Of a stretch of 64,000 bases of DNA, positions 34,519-46,051 are shown piece by piece. Numbering within the stretch: the stretch's first letter is position 1; the number at the start of each line of letters is the position of its first letter. The position numbers were made by a program, and so were the translations under genes. The DNA comes from Rhizoclosmatium globosum (lineage: Eukaryota; Chytridiomycota; Chytridiomycetes; Chytridiales; Chytriomycetaceae): the NCBI GenBank assembly GCA_002104985.1, contig MCGO01000007.1:248001-312000 (forward strand). The letters are read 5' to 3'. A model generated the notes under the pieces. The model did not search any database. It was not told the DNA's origin and saw only the letters and a list, made by a program, of their open reading frames with translations.

Positions 34519-37500
34519 TTGCAAGAATCACGTCCATGTCCAGATTTCTATATCTGTCTCTGGCCTCCACTTGGCTTCCCAGTCTGGTTCCAAGACTGCT
34601 ACTGAGGTGGATCCACGCTGGATTCATCTTACTCGTTGGGCTGGATGGCGTCTGTCGCAAGTGTTTTCGATGGTCTACACCTATGGCATTGCTAATAGAA
34701 CTGCATGCCGCGCCAGATGTCATACAGTTGAGGTTGCTACTCCCAGCTTCGAGAATCACGTCCATGTCCAGATCTTCTACTCTGTCTCTGGCCTCCACTT
34801 GGCTTCCAATCTGGTTCCAAGACTGCTACCGAGGTGGATCCACGCTGGATTCATCTTACTCGTTGGGCTGGATGGCGTCTGTCGCAAGTGTTTTCGATGG
34901 TCTACACCTATGGCATTGCTAATAGAACTGCATGCCGCGCCAGATGTCATACAGTTGAGGTTGCTACTCCCAGTTTCGAGAACCACTTCTGCAAGAAAAT
35001 GATCATCTTTTGGACCAGCGTTTCAGTGGCAACCATCTGCTCATGGGTTGGGTTGGCAGCAACAAAGGCGTATGAACCGACAGCGGGTGCGCGAAAGTTC
35101 ATACATCACTGTATTGTTGTTGTCTTCACAACTGGGATTTTTCCCTTCACAATGGGTTGGGTTGGCGGCAACAAAGGCGTATGAACCGACAGCGGGTGCG
35201 CGAAAGTTCATACATCACTGTATTGTTGTTGTCTTCACAACTGGGATATTTTCCCTTTGCATTGGGCATTTGTGAACCACCTGTCTCTCTGGCGCACAAG
35301 TCTTGCTTCCCTGCTTTCTGGACGTTCAACTACTGTTGGTTTTCAGGCCTCTCTGCCTCCAGGACGTCTCTTGCACACCTCGGATCCAGGCTGCATATCT
35401 CTGTACGTTCTTCAAGGACCTAGTATGGTGTTCCATTGGTGTTGGGTGATAGAGATTAGTTCTTTACCAAGGTATGTTGCATACATTCTTCAAAAAACCA
35501 TTAATTCTCCAACTATAGAGCATTCACTTTGGAAAGCCTTTCCCAGTATATCTCAAAGTAATTGTCTGGCCATGCAGACCAAACCTCTGAGCAGCATCAG
35601 CCATGCATTTTCACAACAAGCACGTCCATGTCCAGATGGTCTTTTACTCTGTCTTCTGGCCTCTACTTGGCTTCCAATCTGGTTCCAAGGTTCCAAGACT
35701 GCTACTGGTTCAAGACTGCTACTGAGGTGGATCCACGCTGGATTCATCTTACTCGTTGGGCTGGATGGCGTCTGTCGCAAGTGTTTTCGATGGTCTACAC
35801 CTATGGCATTGCTAATAGAACTGCATGCCGCGCCAGATGTCATACAGTTGAGGTTGCTACTCCCAGCTTCGAGAATCACGTCCATGTCCAGATCTTCTAC
35901 TCTGTCTCTGGCCTCCACTTGGCTTCCAATCTGGTTCCAAGACTGCTACTGAGGTGGATCCACGCTGGATTCATCTTACTCGTTGGGCTGGATGGCGTCT
36001 GTCGCAAGTGTTTTCGATGGTCTACACCTATGGCATTGCTAATAGAACTGCATGCCGCGCCAGATGTCATACAGTTGAGGTTGCTACTCCCAGCTTCGAG
36101 AACCACTTCTGCAAGAAAATGATCATCTTTTGGACCAGCGTTTCAGTGGCAACCATCTGCTCATGGGTTGGGTTGGCAGCAACAAAGGCGTATGAACCGA
36201 CAGCGGGTGCGCGAAAGTTCATACATCACTGTATTGTTGTTGTCTTCACAACTGGGATTTTTCCCTTCACAATGGGTTGGGTTGGCGGCAACAAAGGCGT
36301 ATGAACCGACAGCGGGTGCGCGAAAGTTCATACATCACTGTATTGTTGTTGTCTTCACAACTGGGATATTTTCCCTTTGCATTGGGCATTTGTGAACCAC
36401 CTGTCTCTCTGGCGCACAAGTCTTGCTTCCCTGCTTTCTGGACGTTCAACTACTGTTGGTTTTCAGGCCTCTCTGCCTCCAGGACGTCTCTTGCACACCT
36501 CGGATCCAGGCTGCATATCTCTGTACGTTCTTCAAGGACCTAGTATGGTGTTCCATTGGTGTTGGGTGATAGAGATTAGTTCTTTACCAAGGTATGTTGC
36601 ATACATTCTTCAAAAAACCATTAATTCTCCAACTATAGAGCATTCACTTTGGAAAGCCTTTCCCAGTATATCTCAAAGTAATTGTCTGGCCATGCAGACC
36701 AAACCTCTGAGCAGCATCAGCCATGCATTTTCACAACAAGCACGTCCATGTCCAGATGGTCTTTTACTCTGTCTTCTGGCCTCTACTTGGCTTCCAATCT
36801 GGTTCCAAGGTTCCAAGACTGCTACTGGTTCAAGACTGCTACTGAGGTGGATCCACGCTGGATTCATCTTACTCGTTGGGCTGGATGGCGTCTGTCGCAA
36901 GTGTTTTCGATGGTCTACACCTATGGCATTGCTAATAGAACTGCATGCCGCGCCAGATGTCATACAGTTGAGGTTGCTACTCCCAGCTTCGAGAATCACG
37001 TCCATGTCCAGATCTTCTACTCTGTCTCTGGCCTCCACTTGGCTTCCAATCTGGTTCCAAGACTGCTACTGAGGTGGATCCACGCTGGATTCATCTTACT
37101 CGTTGGGCTGGATGGCGTCTGTCGCAAGTGTTTTCGATGGTCTACACCTATGGCATTGCTAATAGAACTGCATGCCGCGCCAGATGTCATACAGTTGAGG
37201 TTGCTACTCCCAGCTTCGAGAACCACTTCTGCAAGAAAATGATCATCTTTTGGACCAGCGTTTCAGTGGCAACCATCTGCTCATGGGTTGGGTTGGCAGC
37301 AACAAAGGCGTATGAACCGACAGCGGGTGCGCGAAAGTTCATACATCACTGTATTGTTGTTGTCTTCACAACTGGGATTTTTCCCTTCACAATGGGTTGG
37401 GTTGGCGGCAACAAAGGCGTATGAACCGACAGCGGGTGCGCGAAAGTTCATACATCACTGTATTGTTGTTGTCTTCACAACTGGGATATTTTCCCTTTGC

Positions 37501-39710
37501 ATTGGGCATTTGTGAACCACCTGTCTCTCTGGCGCACAAGTCTTGCTTCCCTGCTTTCTGGACGTTCAACTACTGTTGGTTTTCAGGCCTCTCTGCCTCC
37601 AGGACGTCTCTTGCACACCTCGGATCCAGGCTGCATATCTCTGTACGTTCTTCAAGGACCTAGTATGGTGTTCCATTGGTGTTGGGTGATAGAGATTAGT
37701 TCTTTACCAAGGTATGTTGCATACATTCTTCAAAAAACCATTAATTCTCCAACTATAGAGCATTCACTTTGGAAAGCCTTTCCCAGTATATCTCAAAGTA
37801 ATTGTCTGGCCATGCAGACCAAACCTCTGAGCAGCATCAGCCATGCATTTTCACAACAAGCACGTCCATGTCCAGATGGTCTTTTACTCTGTCTTCTGGC
37901 CTCTACTTGGCTTCCAATCTGGTTCCAAGGTTCCAAGACTGCTACTGGTTCAAGACTGCTACTGAGGTGGATCCACGCTGGATTCATCTTACTCGTTGGG
38001 CTGGATGGCGTCTGTCGCAAGTGTTTTCGATGGTCTACACCTATGGCATTGCTAATAGAACTGCATGCCGCGCCAGATGTCATACAGTTGAGGTTGCTAC
38101 TCCCAGCTTCGAGAATCACGTCCATGTCCAGATCTTCTACTCTGTCTCTGGCCTCCACTTGGCTTCCAATCTGGTTCCAAGACTGCTACTGAGGTGGATC
38201 CACGCTGGATTCATCTTACTCGTTGGGCTGGATGGCATCTGTCGCAAGTGTTTTCAATGGTCTACACCTATGGCATTGCTAATAGAACTGCATGCCGCGC
38301 CAGATGTCATACAGTTGAGGTTGCTACTCCCAGCTTCGAGAATCACGTCCATGTCCAGATCTTCTACTCTGTCTCTGGCCTCCACTTGGCTTCCAATCTG
38401 GTTCCAAGACTGCTACTGAGGTGGATCCACGCTGGATTCATCTTACTCGTTGGGCTGGATGGCGTCTGTCGCAAGTGTTTTCGATGGTCTACACCTATGG
38501 CATTGCTAATAGAACTGCATGCCGCGCCAGATGTCATACAGTTGAGGTTGCTACTCCCAGCTTCGAGAACCACTTCTGCAAGAAAATGATCATCTTTTGG
38601 ACCAGCGTTTCAGTGGCAACCATCTGCTCATGGGTTGGGTTGGCAGCAACAAAGGCGTATGAACCGACAGCGGGTGCGCGAAAGTTCATACATCACTGTA
38701 TTGTTGTTGTCTTCACAACTGGGATTTTTCCCTTCACAATGGGTTGGGTTGGCGGCAACAAAGGCGTATGAACCGACAGCGGGTGCGCGAAAGTTCATAC
38801 ATCACTGTATTGTTGTTGTCTTCACAACTGGGATTTTTCCCTTTGCATTGGGCATTTGTGAACCACCTGTCTCTCTGGCGCACAAGTCTTGCTTCCCTGC
38901 TTTCTGGACGTTCAACTACTGTTGGTTTTCAGGCCTCTCTGCCTCCAGGACGTCTCTTGCACACCTCGGATCCAGGCTGCATATCTCTGTACGTTCTTCA
39001 AGGACCTAGTATGGTGTTCCATTGGTGTTGGGTGATAGAGATTAGTTCTTTACCAAGGTATGTTGCATACATTCTTCAAAAAACCATTAATTCTCCAACT
39101 ATAGAGCATTCACTTTGGAAAGCCTTTCCCAGTATATCTCAAAGTAATTGTCTGGCATGCAGACCAAACCTCTGAGCAGCATCAGCCATGCATTTTCACA
39201 ACAAGCACGTCCATGTCCAGATGGTCTTTTACTCTGTCTTCTGGCCTCTACTTGGCTTCCAATCTGGTTCCAAGGTTCCAAGACTGCTACTGGTTCAAGA
39301 CTGCTACTGAGGTGGATCCACGCTGGATTCATCTTACTCGTTGGGCTGGATGGCGTCTGTCGCAAGTGTTTTCGATGGTCTACACCTATGGCATTGCTAA
39401 TAGAACTGCATGCCGCGCCAGATGTCATACAGTTGAGGTTGCTACTCCCAGCTTCGAGAATCACGTCCATGTCCAGATCTTCTACTCTGTCTCTGGCCTC
39501 CACTTGGCTTCCAGTCTGGTTCCAAGACTGCTACTGAGGTGGATCCACGCTGGATTCATCTTACTCGTTGGGCTGGATGGCGTCTGTCGCAAGTGTTTTT
39601 GATGGTCTACACCTATGGCATTTCTAATAGAATGCATGCCGCGCCAGATGTCATACAGTTGAGGTTGCTACTCCCAGCTTCAAGAATCACGTCCATCTCC
39701 AGACAGTTTT
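34519..39710. repeat. Higher-order tandem repeat array, 1120-bp unit
   Basis: The landmark AACCACTTCTGCAAG recurs at 34981, 36101, 37221 and 38568: spacings are 1120, 1120 and 1347 (1120 plus one extra 227-bp block). Each unit contains one or two ~227-bp A blocks (beginning AATCACGTCCATGTCC), a variant A' block with short internal duplications (GGTTCCAAGGTTCCAAG, then a second CAAGACTGCTACTG), a doubled 109-bp block, and a spacer with ACCAAGGTATGTTGC. Units 2 and 3 look identical over hundreds of bases; the last unit has a few substitutions and a one-base loss (TGGCATGC for TGGCCATGC). Partial, slightly diverged A blocks sit at both edges (34526 and 39690), as expected for growth by unequal exchange. 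No terminal inverted repeat or transposase was seen. Confidence 0.95.
35046..35264. repeat. 109-bp direct duplication inside each satellite unit
   Basis: Two adjacent copies beginning GGGTTGGGTTGGC(A/G)GCAACA, 109 bp apart (35046 and 35155 here; again near 36166, 37286 and 38633). Since 109 is not a multiple of three, the doubling breaks a membrane-like reading frame that would run straight through a single copy. Confidence 0.9.
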
Positions 39711-39932
39711 CCACTCTATTTAATTATTTTTTTTTGTTGTTATGAGCTCCCTTGACCCAATATTTTGGTAGACTATGTTTGGAGCCTTCACGTGGCGTCT
39801 GCTGTGAGTAGGAGTTGAGACTCTGAAACCAATGCCAAACACTCTTGTGTTCCTTCTTACTGTTCATCCCCTGCACTAATGTTTCAGTAATAAATATATT
39901 TCTAATTAAATGAAAGCAAACAGTTTATTTAA

Positions 39933-42319
39933 TTACACAGCACCTGCGTCCCCTTCTTTCTTATCCCCCTCCCCACCTTCCTTCTTCTCAACTCCACTTC
40001 CACTTCCAACACCTGCCTCCTCCTTCACATTTGGCGGAACAACCAAAAGCGCCTTCATAGCCTTCAAAATCCTGAAAACCTCCCTCCGATCCTCTGCAAG
40101 CATATTCCCCACACTCTCAATATACACACTCCCAACATCAACAGTCACGCCCGCAGCCGCCGCTCTCGTATTCACACGCCGCTTATACAACGAATATTCA
40201 CGACTCAAATCCACAGTCGTCATCCATCCCGCCGGCCAAAAGGTAACGAGCTTGGCATATACAGATTTGCGCACGTTTGCATCAGTGAGTTTTGTTGGCG
40301 CGGAAGGGGTCTCATGGAGGCAAGGAGGTTGAGGAGTTCGGCTTGTTCCCATTCAAGGACGAGGAGGTTCCAGATTGCTAATTTGGAGTCTTCAGAGAAG
40401 CGGAATTTCTTCTTTTCGACAAGTGGGGGGAGGGTTGTGGTTGGGTCTTGGGGTTGGGTTGGCGGTTGTGGGTCTTGGGGTCCGTCGATTCCTTAGGGTT
40501 TGTAGGAGTTAGGCGTGTTATTTGGATGATGGATGGAAGGGTTGGTACCTTGCTCTGCACAAAGGGTTTTGATGAGTTTCTCGAATTCGGTAGTTTTGAC
40601 TGTGACGGCAATCTTGCTCTGCATAATAGCATGATTCAGCATCATGCGTCCAATGAGTCTCTTGAGGGTGAAGCTGTTGTACGGCAATACTTTCTTGACG
40701 TGTCGAATAAAGTTTTCTGTCAATTCGTCGTGATTGAGTGCAATTTTCGAGGCTTCCAAAAGAGGCGGACGGAGGTTTTGAGGAAAGTTCTTTTTGTTTT
40801 CAAAGGATTCCTTGTCGCGTTCTGCTTTTAAGTAGCTTAATGCACTTCTGTTGCAGGTGACAAGGGGCCCTGTGTCATTGAATGATGTTAGTTTTGTGTA
40901 TGGATGGAGCATATGAGTACGTGCCGTCTTCTTTTTGCCGTCCTGTTGCATCTTCTCCTTGAGTGGGTAGGGCAATGGGAGGAATGACTGTTGTTGGTGC
41001 ACCAGTTGCTATCGCAGTTGCTACAGCATTACTTCCAGCACGCTTCTTCTTTTTAGCAGGTGTTGGTGCTCCTGAATCAGCACCTGCTTCTACAGAAGCC
41101 CCACCTTCCGCAACAACAACTCCCGCCTTTGCTTTCATGGGAGTTCCAGTCGCGGACGCGCGTTTTCTCTTCTTTTCAGCGACAGCATATAGAGCAGATG
41201 TGGCTCCTGGTTCCTCCAAGTTACTAGCACCTGGTGAACCTGGAGCAGTTCCTTTCGTTGGAGAAACATCGGCTGACTTTTTGAGTATCGTCTTCTTTTC
41301 ACCAACTGGGAAACCACGTTTCCGTTTCGGAGCAGGTGCGCGTGGAGCTTCAAAAAAGTCTTGGAATGCACTGTCGGTGATGATGTCAGAAACAACTAGT
41401 TATAAACACAAGAAACTTACATATCTTCGTGGAAGTTCTCCACCTTTCCTTTCCAAGCAAAGTATCCAAATGGCCAATCACGGTTGAAGGACGATTTCGT
41501 CGTATTTGTGGAGGAGTCGAGCATATCCGAGTCGTCAATGAAAGCATCGTCGATATCGTATACATTTGTTGGGTCTCTGCGTGTGCGTTTCTTTTTCTAA
41601 TTAAGTGTCAGTTGGGAATTGGAACGCGAATGAGGAAAGTGTGGTCTTGGTCCGAAGCAGCCCCTCCCATCAATCCCAAACGCCTATCCAGCGGATTTGA
41701 CGGCTTATACCTCCATTCAAGGTTTTTCCTACATCTAACTCACTCCAACGAATATGCCACCTACCACTTCAGTTTCTACACCTTCCGCACCATCCGATTC
41801 CGAATCCGAATCCGAGTCTGAGTCCTGGTCATTTTCGTCCTCGTTTCCGTCATCATCGTCGCCTCCGCCTTCGCCATCGTTCTCGTCTTTGTTGACGTTG
41901 TCTTTCGTATCCAACTTTTCGAGCAAGTCCTCAGCGCCGACGTCTTCGTTTGAGGCGTCTTTTTGGGCCGAGTCGCCGTCGTCGTCGTCCTCGTTTTCCT
42001 CGTCGTCGTCGTCGTCTTCGCCGTCGTCGTCCTTGTCGTTTGCGTCATCGTCGATGTCCATTGCGGCGACTTCGGACTGCTTCGAGTCGTCTGTTTCGCC
42101 TTTCTTCTTTTGCGGTTTGGTGGACTGCGCGTTGTTGAGGCGAGCGAGGAGGCGCGGGAACGAGAACACCTGTGGTTGGTTGGAGGGGTTGTTGAGTTGG
42201 TAGTTGACTTGATAGAGAGAGCGCCTTACATTAGCACGCGTGTCAACAAGGTCCAGTGGTACGTGAATGCGGACACATCGCTGTTGATGTTGGCTGAGTT
42301 GTTGTTGGGAAGCCAGCAT
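39933..42319 (-). CDS. HPC2/ubinuclein-like subunit of the HIR histone chaperone
   Basis: Predicted HIRA/HIR-complex subunit for replication-independent H3.3-type nucleosome assembly. The ATG is at 42319 (MLASQQQLSQHQQRC). An intron joins IHVPLDLVDTRAN to VFSFPRLLARLNN, the N-terminal block of the family. A very acidic stretch (Asp/Glu/Ser runs, about 42060-41760) follows. The HRD-type core is VYDIDDAFIDDSDMLD with WPFGYFAWKGKVENFHED at about 41560-41430. A Lys/Ala-rich linker precedes a middle domain (LPYNSFTLKRLIGRMMLN, about 40690). The C-terminal part has LTDANVRKSVYAKLVTFWPA and an acidic/Gly tail ending at 39933. Exon joins in the middle were not all resolved. The start is 39 bp from the opposed ATG at 42359. 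Confidence 0.78.
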
Positions 42320-42358
42320 CTCTTTTGGAGTTGATTTGTCTGTTTCAAAACCAAACAA

Positions 42359-43846
42359 ATGAGTAGCCTCAACGACGACCTTCTCGCTCTAAAACTGGCG
42401 ATTCTGCGCGATGACTCACAACGCAGATCCTTGGCTCAATCTCAAACTCAAACTCAGACGACTCCGCTAAGGCACAATTGGCAGCATCTTCCTCCAGCAG
42501 AAACACACCATTCCATTCAGCTTTCTTCTGCTTCTTCCTCTGAGGCTGCGACAGCTCTCGAAACTCGAATATCAACTCTACTTGATCGCTTTGAAGCTCT
42601 GACGACAAGGCTGCAGAAACGAAAGCCAAAAGTTGCCCCAGAACCGACAGTGACAGAATCAGACATGCTACGAGCACTGGCCCAACAAAGCGCTCAACTT
42701 CAGGGACTTTTCTTTGCGGAAATACTTGGAGATCAAGTTGTTCCGCGTCCACCTCGCATTCATCATGAAGAACCTCAAATTGAACCAGTGAAAACCATTG
42801 CTGAGAAACCCAAACCACGCAAAGTGAATATCCAAAGAAAATAGTACCAGCACCGTCTATTCCAAGTATTGTTCCGCAACAAACGCGAAATGTGTCCGTC
42901 GTTATTCCTCGAACTCCCAGAACTTCTGTTATTTCTGTCCGACCCGCATCAGACCGTGTTCCTGACAACAGAAAGTTTAGAATCATTGCGTCTTCTGTTC
43001 TTTTTACAGTCGTGATGCTGAAAAAAAGTCTGGCGTTCAGACAGAATCCAGAAAACATTGATTCTCTGCTCAAAAGCTCTCAGGAAGAATTTATATCCCT
43101 CATCAAGATTCAGCGGCCTTTGTTTCATGCAATCAATCTCCTTTGGACAGTTACAAAGAAGCCAATGAGTTTGGTTTACAAATCTTCGTTCACGAATCCA
43201 CATGGAAACGGGAGACGAGCTCACAGAAAGATTGTTCAAATTATTGATTACACAATAAGCGCGATAGAAAAGGTAATATATCAGTCTTAATACACAACCA
43301 TTGCATCCTCCTCAACCAACGTCTCTAGATTAATCTGCGACTCCTCATCAAAAGCTATAAACCAACCTGCAAAAGCCTCCGCACATTCGACCACCTAATC
43401 TCCACAAACATTTCCTACCCACCTTCCTACATCTGGAAATCCGAATCAACACACCTCTCAAACCCAGATACTCTCCCCTCCACAAAACAACCTTCTCAAC
43501 CCTTCGCCAAAAACTATCCCTCCAACAAGGCCGACCCATGATCCTCTACTTCACACTCAAAGCCATAATCGAAATCTTTGTGAACCCCGTAAGTCACTAC
43601 ATTGTATCCAAAATGCATCCACGGCTTGAGGCGAACCTCGTCGCTGTGCTGCATTTCTTGTTTGAAGCGTTTCGCGTCGCGTGTGGGGATCCGGTAGATA
43701 AAGAGAGGTCAGAGTTTGGGAAAATGTTGCCGCAAGGGGATTATACTTCGAATTGGGTTTCTGGGAGGTTGAAGAGGGCTGTACCAAAGTGGGGGAAGAG
43801 GTTGGTGAATTGGGGGACAAAGATTTATAATGAGATTGAGAAATGA
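42359..43846 (+). CDS. Unrecognised protein with predicted helical C-terminus
   Basis: I do not recognise the family. The start MSSLNDDLLALKLAILRDD is followed by a Gln/Ser-rich part and a coiled-coil-like stretch (AATALETRISTLLDRFEA, LTTRLQKRKPK). The frame breaks near 42840, where the other frame continues IVPAPSIPSIVPQQTRNVSV, VVIPRTPRTSVISVRP. A moderately hydrophobic region (FRIIASSVLFTVVMLKKSL) and LKIQRPLFHAINLL-like helices follow. An intron (about 43274-43328) leads to INLRLLIKSYKPTCKSL. After another frame change the end reads MILYFTLKAIIEIFVNPVSH and LVAVLHFLFEAFRVACGDP, possible membrane or amphipathic helices, with stop at 43844-43846. It is divergent from the HPC2-like gene and tail-to-tail with the SGNH hydrolase. 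Confidence 0.6.
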
Positions 43847-43937
43847 AAGTAAGATACACGTGTAAATATTGAAAGATATTCCTTATATCTCGTTCTAGTT
43901 TATTGAAAGACATTTACTGTGGCATGCTTTTCGCCTA

Positions 43938-44549
43938 TCAAAAAGTGAATCCTGCTTTTGACACCATTTCCTTCCATCGGTAATACCCCGAAACAGTCAA
44001 ATGAACATGATCCTCAAAGTCTCGTTCAAGATCCATCTCACTCGACCATTCACACCCTCTTTAAGTAGTCCTGCATTCCTTAATCCTGTATTATACGCTT
44101 CAACATTCATCGGATCTCTTTCAGGTATACCACGTGTAGGGATAGGCGGGATTGGGAATACAGTGACAATCGCATCGGGCCATCTTTGCTTAACACATGC
44201 AACCATCACAGCAACACCCTCCACCATCTTGTTCACTTGTTCGGCACTCATTCTTTTCGCTTGATGTCGTTGGATCCAATCATGATACCTATGCGTTCAA
44301 AGGATCCACTGATATGTTCATGTTGGGTGTAACCAGTTCCTTCAGGATTAAAACTCGCCATGACAGTTGCTTGATTGAGTCCCCGCCTACTCCGCATATC
44401 CATGTGTTTTTGGGTGCAAACTTGGGGTACTTCCATATGAGTCGTTCAGTGTGAGAGTCTCCAAGAAGAAGTTGTTTGGTTGTTGCTGGATCTGGATAAG
44501 CGAGAATGTGTTCTATGGCGCCTTGTCTTGTCTTGTCTCGGATTGACAT
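43938..44549 (-). CDS. SGNH/GDSL-type hydrolase (PAF-AH-like)
   Basis: A single-domain esterase of the SGNH fold with the catalytic blocks in order: block I LLLGDSHTERLIW (Ser), block II GVGGDSI (Gly; Asp replaces Asn), block III IGIMIGSNDI (GxND) and block V DHVHLTVSGYYRW (Asp and His). The start is MSIRDKTRQGAIEHIL at 44549 and the stop TGA at 43940-43938. There is no clear signal peptide, so it may be cytosolic. The frame changes twice, between blocks II and III (near a T4 run around 44360) and just before DHVHL (about 44020). All catalytic blocks are otherwise intact, so I take the breaks as sequence errors. The product would be about 195 residues, usual for the family. Confidence 0.75.
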
Positions 44550-44770
44550 TTGTTGAATGATTGATGTCTGGATTGAATTTCACAAGATTGAGTTTTAATG
44601 GTGGTGATCAGGTGATGATTCATTTCTGAAACAGCAAGTCCGCCCTCACAAGCTTGACCACATTCAGTTGGTTGTCACTCATCCACACACAAAGAAAGTG
44701 TATTCCAAAATTGTGGGAAATCACTCAAACCATGCATTGATACGGATAATAATCACTTTATGTACTCGAT

Positions 44771-45992
44771 TTACTCATACACATTACCAGCAGCTTCAGC
44801 TTTCTTCTTTTTCGGAGGTTGAGCCTTTTGTTTCTTTGCGTGACTTTTTGTGAACGAAACCTTATCTCGTTGATTTGGCTTGGAACTTGATTCCATGACA
44901 CAACGGACGCATTGGCAATCGAAAAAGTAGTCTTGTTGCAACAGAGACCGTCTATTTGTGAGTGGCATATTCGTATCCATGTACGAAATGGTCAGTTCGT
45001 CGCCCTTTTCAATTCGCCTTCGTGTTTTGAACATTAGATGGTCTTGATATTGTACAGGTTCACAACTTGGATCACACGAATGCTTTAAGGGACTGTTAAA
45101 GCCTATTTCCGTTTCCAAAGACGACTTACGTTAAAATAGGACGCGAAAGGATAAACGCACGACCAATACAGGCCCCTGTTCCAAACACCTCGCCACTCTC
45201 CACAGCATCATTCACTGCTTCGTTTTGTAACGAAATTTCAGAAATCAGTTCTGAAGACCGATCCACATCGTCTTGAAGCGAAGCATCCACTCGCTGTCGT
45301 TTCAAAGCCCAAAGTCCAAACCCATTACTCTCAATCCTACTAACAAGATGCATCACAACATTCTCTAGTCCTTCCCCTGAATCATCAAATCCTTCCAATA
45401 AGCTGGATTCCTCAAGGGCAGACAAAACCAATGCCAAACACTTTTTCCACTCCTTCTTGGCTTCATCACTCCACGCCCCGTAATGACTCTGCAGGTTCAA
45501 AACATCCTGCCAATTCGGCACGCGAGGCACCAACGGCTCCTCAATCTCCACCGTCACAGAATCCGCACCATTCGCCATAGTTTCCTGAATCGAAGGAAGT
45601 TTCTGCAAGCCCGGCACCGGGTCCGCACTCAATTCATTCCGCCGCCGAAGCAGGAGAAGCAGGACGAGTTTCATCAGCGACTTCTCGTGAGCCGAAGCCT
45701 TTGAAGTTGCGAGGCGGCGCAGGGCCTTGCAGACGAGTTCGTGGCCGTGGATTGCCGCTGTCTCGAGACATTGTTTCGAGCAAAAGTAGGATTGGTCGCA
45801 GTCGAGGCAGCGCAGAACGTGGGCCTTTGGCGCCTGACTCAAACACGATCCACACACTTTCTTCTTGTGCGAATCAAGTGGCGTTGCGGCGATTGGAAGC
45901 GCAACGAGAATCGCCGTGTCTGCCTCGATCGGCGCATTGGCGGTGAGGTAGCGGCCGCGCGTGGGCGAGGTGTGCAAGAGGATGGTCGCCAT
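44771..45992 (-). CDS. SET-MYND protein (SMYD-like lysine methyltransferase)
   Basis: Predicted protein lysine methyltransferase. The ATG is at 45992 (MATILLHTSPTRGRYLTANA), the N-terminal SET strand block. The MYND zinc finger is CGSCLSQAPKAHVLRC, then CDQSYFCSKQCLE and HGHELVC. A helical insert follows, then SRIESNGFGLWALKRQ and FGTGACIGRAFILSRPIL. Exon 1 ends at about 45132 in phase 2 (AC|GTAAGT) and joins after a ~50-nt intron to PLKHSCDPSCEPVQYQDH (SET HSCDP motif), KGDELTISYMD and the post-SET cysteines FDCQCVRC. The tail is Lys-rich (KKQKAQPPKKKKAEAAG). It is 59 bp downstream of EFL1 on the same strand. The substrate is unknown. Confidence 0.9.
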
Positions 45993-46051
45993 CAATGAAG
46001 TCAATGAAATGGATTCCAAAAAGAAAGAAAACGAATGACTTCTCTTTAACT

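Noticed and set aside
35257..38589. Long open frames on both strands inside the satellite (up to 231 codons plus, 121 codons minus)
   Set aside because: They repeat with the array period, overlap each other in several frames, and unit lengths 109 and 227 are not multiples of three. They are expected by-products of tandem repetition, so I did not list each as a gene.
34519..39710. CRISPR array or transposon interpretation of the repeats
   Set aside because: Units are long (109, 227, 1120 bp), nearly identical and without spacers, Cas genes, terminal inverted repeats or a transposase; a satellite is the simpler reading in a eukaryotic context.
40448..42334. Plus-strand Ser- and Arg/Val-rich frames opposite the acidic HPC2-like segment
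   Set aside because: They are the antisense of GAC/GAT/GAG runs encoding the acidic stretch, not separate genes.
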